Shown here: positions 1 through 5,035 of the stretch, piece by piece | Numbering within the stretch: position 1 is the stretch's first letter | Layout of the letters: every line of letters starts with the position of its first letter | Assembly: GCA_002308935.1 (NCBI GenBank) | Contig: DBWN01000140.1 | Coordinates: forward strand, 1 to 5,035 | DNA from: Bacteroidales bacterium UBA1237 | Lineage (GTDB): Bacteria; Bacteroidota; Bacteroidia; Bacteroidales; UBA932 | Direction of reading: 5' to 3' | DNA length: 5,035 nt | The notes under the pieces: generated by a model | Database searches by the model: none | The model's input: only the letters and a program-made list of their open reading frames with translations | Told to the model about the DNA's origin: nothing | Position numbers and translations under genes: made by a program

Positions 1-84
1 GTGGACAACAAGTAAATAGTTCCCTTTTATTTTCATTTTGCGAACAAATCTTCCATTGGATTTCCCTGAAGGACGGATAATGAT

Positions 85-92
85 TATTTTTG
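85..92 (+). promoter_or_regulatory. Candidate Bacteroidota -7 promoter element of the GH43 gene
   Basis: TATTTTTG is an exact match to the Bacteroidota -7 consensus TAnnTTTG, about 27 bases before the ATG at 120. It would place transcription start near position 99 and give a leader of about 20 bases. The -33 TTTG element is poor: the nearest TTG (56-58) lies 26 bases upstream, longer than the usual gap of about 20, and ATTTCC at 60-65 fits the spacing but not the sequence. The alternative TTG start codon at 90 falls inside this element, which favours the ATG at 120. The rest of 1-119 shows nothing else that can be supported. Confidence 0.35.
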
Positions 93-119
93 TTACGAAT
101 TTCATTTCAACCAACTTAT

Positions 120-2150
120 ATGAAAAAGACAAGTTTCATTTCTTTGATCTGCGCTTTTGCCGTCCTTTCATGCGGCAGAGCCCCTGAAGCATCTCAGGCC
201 GTGTACGGCAATCCGTATCTTCCTCTTTGGGAACATGTACCTGACGGTGAACCGCACGTATTCGAGGATCCGGACAATCCCGGTCAATACAGGATATACG
301 TCTACGGCTCCCATGACACGAGGTTCGAGAGTTTCTGCGGGCAGGATGTCCGCTGCTGGTCAGCGCCGGTTGATGATCTGCAGAACTGGAGAGACGAAGG
401 TCCCGTGTTCACGCTTCAGGTTGAAGGAAAGTGGGACGGAATGTGGGCTCCCGATGTGGCCGAAGTCAGAAGAAGGGACGACGGCTCCTTGAAATATTAT
501 CTTTATCCCCACGATCGTGGAGCCGGAAGACTCGGTCTTGTATGCGTAGGAGACCGTCCTGACGGCCCCTTCACTCCAGTAAACCTTTCTTCGGACGGGG
601 TGACTCTTCTTCCGGACAGCCCGATAGATTTCGATCCGGGAGTCATAGTGGAGAAGGTTGATGACCCTTCGGATCCTGATTACAACCGTGGATTCAGAGC
701 ATATGTGGCTTGGGGCATAATGCATTCGGGAGGAACCGAACTTGATCCGGAAACCATGTATTCTCCCAGGTACGGGAAACCGGATTTCCCGTATTGGCTT
801 CCTTCCAGCTTGGCTTTGATGATGCAGGAACTTCCTGAAAATATGCGTAATTCCTTCGGGATGAACATGTCCGGAAAGATAGAGTTCCCGGTGGTTGCAG
901 AAGGGGAGGACCTTAATGACTTCAGTTTCTTTGAGGCTTCATCTTTCCGTAAGGTCGGAAACAAATACGTATTCATCTACAGTGGACATTCAGGCCCTGA
1001 ATATGGCCTTTCTCTGGCGAATTCAACCCTCAGGTACGCTTATGCTGATTCACCGAGAGGCCCTTGGAAGAGCGGTGGAATCCTGGTGGAGGCCCGTGGA
1101 CCGGTCCTCTCCAAGGACGGCTCTGTCATAGAAAGTTCTTTCGCGGGATCCAATACTCATGGCAGCCTTGAAAAGATAGGAGACATGTGGTACCTTTTCT
1201 ATCATAGAGCTCCGAGAGGATTCGCATACGCAAGGCAGGGAATGGTGGCTCCGGCATATGTCGAGGTTGACGAGAAGCCCGTATCTGAAGGCGGTAAGGT
1301 CACAATCAGGGCGTATGACCCTTACAAGGGTGCTTTCACAGTGAAGGCGGCTGACGGTCATGAGTACCGCGGAGTAGAGGTCACTTCTGAGGGTTTCAAT
1401 ATCTATGGTCTCCCTCCTTACGGATATTATTCCGCCGGCTATGCTTGTTACATGTCAAATCCTGATTCAATGCAGGATACTTGGGACATATGGGACAACA
1501 GGATGGACATTACCGGTGTCAAATCCGGAGATATCCTTGGTTACAAATATTTCGGTTTCGACGGTCTTGACAAAAGAACAGCGGGACTCTCTCCTTTCGA
1601 GGGTACTGCCCCAGGAAACGGAACCGTCTTCAATCTGTTCCTTTCATCAAACACTACGGAAGCGTTCAGCGTCGAGGTGTGGATTGACGGCCCTTGGGAA
1701 GGTGGAGCATGGAACGGGACGAAGGTCGGCGAAATCAGTGTTCCTGCAGGGGCTTCTTCAGAAGTCACGAGGTATTCCGTCAAACTCGGCGATGCGGTCG
1801 ACCGTCTAGACGGGAAACATGCATTGTTCCTTGTCGCAAAGGGAGGCGAAGGACAGGACCTTTGTGATATCGTGGGTCTTGGCTTTACAAAGAAGAACAG
1901 GAAGATGGAACTTCCGGTACCTCCTCAGGTCATTATCAAGATTGACGGCATCTCGGTCGAAATGCCCTCTCATCCCGTTTGGGCTACTGATGAGAACGGT
2001 CTGACAGACTGCACATTCTATAGCGTGAAGGCAGGTGAAGGTGAAATCACAGTCGAAGCCCCTTCTTCAGTCAAAGTGGAAATCGACAAGACCGATCGTA
2101 CAGTACGTTGTACCTACAATGGACTTACGAAGACTTTCTGTCTTGAGTAG
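120..2150 (+). CDS. GH43-type glycoside hydrolase lipoprotein with CBM6-like module
   Basis: This 676-residue protein probably cleaves arabinose- or xylose-containing plant polysaccharides or oligosaccharides from an outer-membrane or periplasmic location. The ATG at 120 is chosen because it directly opens a lipoprotein signal peptide (KK, hydrophobic core, lipobox VLSC with Cys18); an in-frame TTG at 90 would only add ten poor residues. The five-bladed GH43 catalytic domain spans about residues 30-385. Candidate catalytic residues are D42 (PDGEPHVF, base), D112 (WAPDV, pKa modulator) and E272 (FFEASS, acid). The late family motif NTHGS (H348) followed by WYLFYHR (357-363) is present. Residues about 440-591 resemble a CBM6-type beta-sandwich, ending DIVGLGF. 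Residues about 598-676 form a small beta-rich domain I cannot name. No acidic export signal follows Cys18, so surface exposure is uncertain. Family assignment is strong; exact substrate and subfamily are not. Confidence 0.9.
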   Translation: MKKTSFISLICAFAVLSCGRAPEASQAVYGNPYLPLWEHVPDGEPHVFEDPDNPGQYRIYVYGSHDTRFESFCGQDVRCWSAPVDDLQNWRDEGPVFTLQVEGKWDGMWAPDVAEVRRRDDGSLKYYLYPHDRGAGRLGLVCVGDRPDGPFTPVNLSSDGVTLLPDSPIDFDPGVIVEKVDDPSDPDYNRGFRAYVAWGIMHSGGTELDPETMYSPRYGKPDFPYWLPSSLALMMQELPENMRNSFGMNMSGKIEFPVVAEGEDLNDFSFFEASSFRKVGNKYVFIYSGHSGPEYGLSLANSTLRYAYADSPRGPWKSGGILVEARGPVLSKDGSVIESSFAGSNTHGSLEKIGDMWYLFYHRAPRGFAYARQGMVAPAYVEVDEKPVSEGGKVTIRAYDPYKGAFTVKAADGHEYRGVEVTSEGFNIYGLPPYGYYSAGYACYMSNPDSMQDTWDIWDNRMDITGVKSGDILGYKYFGFDGLDKRTAGLSPFEGTAPGNGTVFNLFLSSNTTEAFSVEVWIDGPWEGGAWNGTKVGEISVPAGASSEVTRYSVKLGDAVDRLDGKHALFLVAKGGEGQDLCDIVGLGFTKKNRKMELPVPPQVIIKIDGISVEMPSHPVWATDENGLTDCTFYSVKAGEGEITVEAPSSVKVEIDKTDRTVRCTYNGLTKTFCLE

Positions 2151-2175
2151 AGAACATGTCGGAACAGTTACGCAA

Positions 2176-2205
2176 AGCAGCCCGTCGGTTTTCCGGCGGG
2201 CTGCT
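2176..2205. terminator. Hairpin between convergent genes, probable bidirectional terminator
   Basis: A GC-rich 12-bp stem (2177-2188 with 2193-2204, one G-U pair) closes a TTTT loop, and A2176/T2205 adds a thirteenth pair. It lies 26 bases after the hydrolase stop and about 30 bases beyond the stop of the convergent djlA-like gene, where a shared terminator is expected. There is no long T tract on either side: the plus strand runs into CAGTGTCAG, and the minus strand into only TTTGCG. It may therefore be a weak intrinsic terminator or a 3'-end stabilising hairpin. Confidence 0.65.
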
Positions 2206-2235
2206 CAGTGTCAGTCTTCCAAGTAGAGAGGTGGA

Positions 2236-3027
2236 CTAACTCATCCCCCTTTCCTTCTTTATGGTCTCGTATGCTTCCTGGATCTTGCGGAACTTCTCAG
2301 CTGCCGCCCTCTGGACTTCAGGTCCTAGGGTGGCGACCTTGTCGGGGTGGTTCTTCATAGCCATCCTGCGGTACGCGCTCTTCACTTCATCGTCAGTGGC
2401 ATTAGGGGATATCTCCAGTACCGAATATGCCGACTTCGCATCCTTGTAGTACATTGAAATCGTGGAAGCGGCATCGGATGTATTGAGGTGGATCGCTGAA
2501 GCGATGCTCTCCAGAACATCTTTCTCGGATTTGCTGAACTCCCTGTCAGAGGTGGCTATCTGGACCAGGTAGTGGAACAGCTGCAGACGCTGGGAGTAGT
2601 TCATGTTTGTGGCGATCTGCGCGCCCACCTGATAGAGATTGTATTCCTGTCGGTGTACCCTCTCGAAGATGTTCATTGCCTCGTTGACAGCGCTCTCGCC
2701 GAAGTTCTTGCGTATGAACTCACGTACGCAGTTGAGCTCCGCCTGGAGTGTCCTGCCGTCAGCTTTGATGACAGCGGAAGATAGGACCAGCAGACTTATC
2801 ATGAAGCTGTTCCTCTGTTCGTTCGGGGTATATGTCGTGCGGTATCCTCCGGTACGCTGGCTTCCGCTCGTGTATGTCTGTCCTCCGGAGTTGCCTGAAC
2901 CCCTGATCTGCTTTGCTACGTCTATGTGGTCGTCAACCGCTGTACCCAGCATGAACCCGACCAGAGCCCCTATAGGGCCGAAGGCTACCCATCCGAGGAA
3001 GCCCACTATCCATTTGGCTGCACCCAT
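2236..3027 (-). CDS. djlA: DjlA-like membrane co-chaperone (TerB-like plus J domain)
   Basis: This 263-residue protein is likely an inner-membrane-anchored J-domain co-chaperone that stimulates DnaK ATP hydrolysis and delivers it to membrane-proximal clients. In order it has a glycine-rich hydrophobic N-terminal segment (about 5-30), a Gly/Ser/Thr linker (about 42-68), a TerB-like helical domain (about 72-182) with two acidic motifs (KADGRT at 88-93, TSDREF at 159-164), and a C-terminal J domain (about 198-261) with the invariant HPD at 227-229 followed by the AEKFRKIQEAYE helix. Length and domain order match DjlA of Proteobacteria (about 270 residues). The ATG at 3027 is kept because it starts immediately before the membrane segment. 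The gene is convergent with the hydrolase and separated from its upstream neighbour by 276 bp. The architecture is clear; orthology with E. coli djlA, as opposed to an independent TerB-J combination, is inferred. A direct tellurite-resistance role is not implied. Confidence 0.88.
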   Translation of the reverse strand: MGAAKWIVGFLGWVAFGPIGALVGFMLGTAVDDHIDVAKQIRGSGNSGGQTYTSGSQRTGGYRTTYTPNEQRNSFMISLLVLSSAVIKADGRTLQAELNCVREFIRKNFGESAVNEAMNIFERVHRQEYNLYQVGAQIATNMNYSQRLQLFHYLVQIATSDREFSKSEKDVLESIASAIHLNTSDAASTISMYYKDAKSAYSVLEISPNATDDEVKSAYRRMAMKNHPDKVATLGPEVQRAAAEKFRKIQEAYETIKKERGMS

Positions 3028-3136
3028 GTAGAATTGTTTTGTGATTGCATTGCAACCTGCAAAAGACGGTCCAATCCGGTTGATACTGACAACATGTCCG
3101 TATCAATAGTGAAATGTCCGACGGCAAATGCATGTC

Positions 3137-3169
3137 CAAAGACAATCATTTGTGGACAATCTGTACAAA
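3137..3169 (-). promoter_or_regulatory. Candidate promoter for the djlA-like gene
   Basis: Read on the minus strand, TTTG (complement of 3166-3169) is followed after 21 bases by TGTCTTTG (complement of 3137-3144), one mismatch from the Bacteroidota -7 consensus TAnnTTTG with acceptable spacing. Transcription would start near 3130 and give a leader of about 100 bases before the ATG at 3027. No better match was seen in 3028-3303. The region is AT-rich, so a chance match is possible. Confidence 0.25.
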
Positions 3170-3233
3170 AGAAATGAGAAAAGATCCTTTCTATATGCAA
3201 TTCACATAGTGATAACTTCGGCAATTCGTATAT

Positions 3234-3302
3234 CACAAATCTTACCGCCAAAATACCACAAATCCTACCGCCAAAATGCCACAAATCTTACCGCCAAAAA
3301 TC
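3234..3302. repeat. Three tandem 23-bp repeats
   Basis: Three consecutive 23-bp units occupy 3234-3256, 3257-3279 and 3280-3302. Each begins CACAAATC(T/C)TACCGCCAAAA and they differ only at one internal position and in the last three bases. There are no spacers, so this is not a CRISPR array. The unit length is not a multiple of three, so the copies are not in one reading frame and the array is unlikely to be coding. It ends one base before the stop codon of the truncated minus-strand gene and sits upstream of the djlA-like gene. It could be a regulatory array, the end of a mobile element, or a slippage-prone array. The remainder of 3028-3233 shows only the candidate djlA promoter and minor repeats. 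Confidence 0.85.
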
Positions 3303-3303
3303 T

Positions 3304-3711
3304 TCAATAGATTTGGTAAAGCGCTGTAAAATATCTAAATAGCACCATCAAACAATAATGCGAATACGCTGTCGCAGCTACGGACTCTCTCCAATTCCAG
3401 AGTCCGTAGCTGAGGATCATCTTGGGGCCGATGAGAGTAAGAACCTGGTCTTTCACTCTCTGGTCAGATAGAGAATCCAGTTTTATGTCAACATCATATT
3501 TGACGACAATCCTGGATTCATCCAGCGTAACCGGATTGAACAACCTCCAACTGGCGAATTGTGGTCTGGTTTCTCTGTAAATCCCTTCATAGAAAGATAT
3601 CCTTCCTCCAGAAGACCTGATTACATCTTCCGCAGACATGACCCTCTGTGCATGGCAAAGGTTAATAGCCATGCACAAGAGAGGGAAAAAAGCAAAGAAT
3701 CTGACTTTCAT
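3304..3711 (-). CDS. Truncated GLPGLI-like secreted protein, possible pseudogene
   Basis: This 135-residue ORF starts with a clear Sec signal peptide (MKVRFF, hydrophobic core, likely cleavage after HA at 20-21). Residues about 66-112 resemble the N-terminal part of Bacteroidota GLPGLI proteins: a beta strand RIVVKYDVDIK, a D-S-rich turn, then VLTLIGPK and SYGLW, matching the family pattern of a YE-type strand followed by a short L-x-IG-K strand and a Ser/Tyr-rich strand. GLPGLI proteins are usually about 250 residues or more and of unknown function. Here the resemblance stops near residue 112, and the last 23 residues (AYSHYC to QIY) are hydrophobic and encoded by AT-rich DNA. The GLPGLI signature itself and the rest of the family fold were not found in any downstream frame. 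A deletion or insertion has probably removed the 3' part. It lies 59 bases after the TonB/ExbD fusion and may share its transcript. GLPGLI membership is moderate confidence. Confidence 0.55.
   Translation of the reverse strand: MKVRFFAFFPLLCMAINLCHAQRVMSAEDVIRSSGGRISFYEGIYRETRPQFASWRLFNPVTLDESRIVVKYDVDIKLDSLSDQRVKDQVLTLIGPKMILSYGLWNWRESVAATAYSHYCLMVLFRYFTALYQIY
3375..3412. repeat. Perfect 14-bp inverted repeat inside the truncated gene
   Basis: CAGCTACGGACTCT at 3375-3388 is repeated exactly in inverse complement at 3399-3412, with a 10-base loop between. It falls within the coding frame of the GLPGLI-like ORF, encoding SYGLWNWRESVAA, exactly where family resemblance ends. No T tract follows on the minus strand, so it is not a classic terminator. 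It is more likely a foldback duplication left by the event that truncated the gene, though it could form an RNA hairpin in the transcript. Confidence 0.8.
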
Positions 3712-3770
3712 TACTTTCTTGTACTTATTCAGTAATGCTGTAGATTGTCACGTCAGCCTTGCGTGGAATG

Positions 3771-5030
3771 TCATTTGCCTGTTTCCATTATGATGACAGG
3801 GAGAGCTTGCTGGACGGCGGACTTTTCCTCTTCTGACAGTGACGCGAAAGGTTTGCCGTAGTCTGCCAAGGCTTTTTCATTCCGTTCATCAGTGTACGCT
3901 TGGTACATGAGAGTCTGAAGATGCTGGTAGGCTTCGTAGCTTGTTCCTCTGTCGCATTGAAGGACGAAGATTGAACTCCTGCCGTTTTTCGAAAGATGGG
4001 ATCTGCACAATTCCAGAATGCGTTTGTCATCTTGTGTCGGAGTTGACCCTATGAGATATTTGCCCAAAGAGTTGATCCGTGCTATCATTATCCTCTCCCT
4101 GTCTATTCCCGGGAGTAGTTCCTGGGGATACTTGGAGTCGCGGCCATTTGTCTGCTCTTCGGCAACAGGGGGCATGTAGCGTCTTACTTCCTCTCCCTGG
4201 GACGGGGATGAGTATGTGATCCTGAGGGAACCGGCTTTTGCAAGTTCATCCTTAAGGTCGTTAATGAATCCCATCGGTATGTCTGAAGCCGCCTTTATCC
4301 GGATGTTGAGACTTGTAGGATCACCCTGTGAGGTAATGAAGGACTTCACTCCGTCCAGCGACAAGGGCTTTCCTTCGCCAGTCATTGTGACATCGCCTCT
4401 TGAATCGCGTCCTATCTCAATGGATACGTTTTTCAGGCTTGTCGGGGTTGAAGCACTTGCTGACTGCGAGAGACCGGCTATCCTGAAGATGACGGGTTGG
4501 ACGCATTTGACCGCAACACTCTGTCCGCCTTTTTTTGCCGGTGTCCAGGAAGGTGATTTTTCTACGAGGGAAACAAGATGCTTGTCAAGTTCTTCGCAGA
4601 CACCCTTCAATAAGTTGATATCGGAGATTTTCCCGTTCTTGTCAACCGTGAACTGGATCATGGCGGTTCCTGTGTATAGACAGTCGCCAGGATACTGGAT
4701 CCTCATGGTCAGCCATTGTGAGAAGTTCTCGCTGCACTCGGGGGGAGTGTCCAACTGGTTCCAGACCGGGTCGACGGCAATCTGTGTCGCCTTGAACTGG
4801 TCGTCAGTGTTGATGACCTTAGTGGGGTCAAGATCCTTGATTCCATATTTTGAGACAACCACCTCGGGAAGAATTCCTTTGCTTCCGTCCTGGGTAACAG
4901 TTTTTTCACTATCTTTGTCCGTGGGGACGAAGACAGTGCGTGCCTGAAGGCCTAGGCCCAGGCACACCAGCGGGACAATGTACAGGACCCGCAGCCCTCT
5001 CGCCAGAGAGGATTTTGACTTTGACATCAT
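3771..5030 (-). CDS. TonB C-terminal domain fused to ExbD-like periplasmic domain
   Basis: This 419-residue protein combines parts of two TonB-system components. A hydrophobic segment at about 14-30 (ending LGLQA) is a signal peptide or single membrane anchor. Residues about 95-186 are a TonB C-terminal-like domain (IQYPGD, AMIQFTVDKNGKI, PSWTPAKKGGQ, VKCVQPVIFRI). Residues about 202-276 resemble the ExbD/TolR periplasmic domain (NIRIKAASDIPMG, LKDELAKAGSLRITYSS). Residues about 310-415 resemble the C-terminal extension of Bacteroidota ExbD proteins (VLQCDRGTSYEAYQ, then a YGKPFASLSEEEKSAVQQ helix). The ExbD transmembrane helix with its essential Asp is missing: the only hydrophobic segment has no acidic residue. 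Six cysteines lie after the signal region (99, 117, 145, 176, 342, 359), so disulfides are possible. The tandem ATGs at 5030 and 5027 both give a sensible signal sequence; only five bases of upstream sequence are visible. It may contact TonB-dependent receptors or modulate an ExbB/ExbD motor; the actual role is unknown. Confidence 0.8.
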   Translation of the reverse strand: MMSKSKSSLARGLRVLYIVPLVCLGLGLQARTVFVPTDKDSEKTVTQDGSKGILPEVVVSKYGIKDLDPTKVINTDDQFKATQIAVDPVWNQLDTPPECSENFSQWLTMRIQYPGDCLYTGTAMIQFTVDKNGKISDINLLKGVCEELDKHLVSLVEKSPSWTPAKKGGQSVAVKCVQPVIFRIAGLSQSASASTPTSLKNVSIEIGRDSRGDVTMTGEGKPLSLDGVKSFITSQGDPTSLNIRIKAASDIPMGFINDLKDELAKAGSLRITYSSPSQGEEVRRYMPPVAEEQTNGRDSKYPQELLPGIDRERIMIARINSLGKYLIGSTPTQDDKRILELCRSHLSKNGRSSIFVLQCDRGTSYEAYQHLQTLMYQAYTDERNEKALADYGKPFASLSEEEKSAVQQALPVIIMETGK

Positions 5031-5035
5031 AGTAA

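Noticed and set aside
1..15. Possible end of an upstream gene (VDNK then stop)
   Set aside because: Four codons give no evidence of coding; other frames are equally possible.
90..119. TTG start extending the hydrolase by ten residues
   Set aside because: It overlaps the candidate -7 element and adds residues before an otherwise perfect lipoprotein signal peptide starting at 120.
2639..3031. 130-codon plus-strand ORF antisense to the djlA-like gene
   Set aside because: It is a shadow of a well-supported coding region and has no motif of its own.
3209..3236. GTGATA ... TATCAC inverted repeat next to the tandem repeats
   Set aside because: Arms of only six bases in AT-rich DNA with a 16-base spacer are easily found by chance.
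3006..3284. 92-codon minus-strand ORF upstream of the djlA-like gene
   Set aside because: It runs out of frame into the djlA-like gene, crosses the non-triplet 23-bp repeats, lacks any recognised domain and does not continue the GLPGLI-like protein.
3234..3302. Tandem repeats as a CRISPR array
   Set aside because: The repeats are directly adjacent with no spacers and there are no cas genes in the window.
3308..3315. TAGATTTG on the plus strand as a promoter -7 element
   Set aside because: It matches TAnnTTTG but has no -33 element at the right distance and would transcribe antisense into the minus-strand genes with no gene to serve.
4216..4947. 243-codon plus-strand ORF antisense to the TonB/ExbD fusion
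   Set aside because: It lies wholly inside a gene with clear domain motifs on the other strand, and its translation has no recognisable domain and a composition typical of antisense reading.

Overview
The window looks like a chromosomal piece of a Bacteroidota bacterium, probably Bacteroidales. The reasons are a GH43 lipoprotein with a carbohydrate-binding tail, a secreted protein that looks like the Bacteroidota-specific GLPGLI family, an ExbD-like C-terminus of the type seen in Bacteroidota ExbD proteins, a perfect Bacteroidota-type -7 promoter element (TAnnTTTG), and weak or absent Shine-Dalgarno sequences. No rRNA, tRNA, CRISPR array, complete insertion sequence or prophage gene was seen.

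Layout. Positions 1-119 are a short upstream region with a likely promoter. Positions 120-2150 (+) encode a 676-residue GH43-type glycoside hydrolase lipoprotein with a CBM6-like module and a small extra C-terminal domain. A strong hairpin at 2176-2205 separates it from the convergent minus-strand genes. Positions 2236-3027 (-) encode a DjlA-like membrane co-chaperone (N-terminal membrane segment, TerB-like domain, C-terminal J domain). Positions 3028-3303 hold no convincing gene; they contain a candidate promoter for the djlA-like gene and three tandem 23-bp repeats. Positions 3304-3711 (-) encode a short secreted protein resembling only the N-terminal part of a GLPGLI protein, with a perfect 14-bp inverted repeat where the family resemblance ends. 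Positions 3771-5030 (-) encode a 419-residue protein joining a TonB C-terminal-like domain to ExbD-like periplasmic sequence.

How the genes relate. The hydrolase stands alone in the window, with no SusC/SusD, transporter or regulator beside it, so membership of a polysaccharide utilisation locus cannot be shown. The TonB/ExbD fusion and the GLPGLI-like gene are only 59 bp apart in the same direction and may be co-transcribed. The djlA-like gene follows in the same direction but after a 276-bp AT-rich, repeat-bearing gap, so it probably has its own promoter.

The most unusual items are the TonB_C-ExbD fusion, which lacks the acidic transmembrane residue of a working ExbD, and the truncated GLPGLI-like gene with a foldback inverted repeat and 23-bp tandem repeats just downstream. 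All family assignments come from reading motifs by eye; no database search was run.
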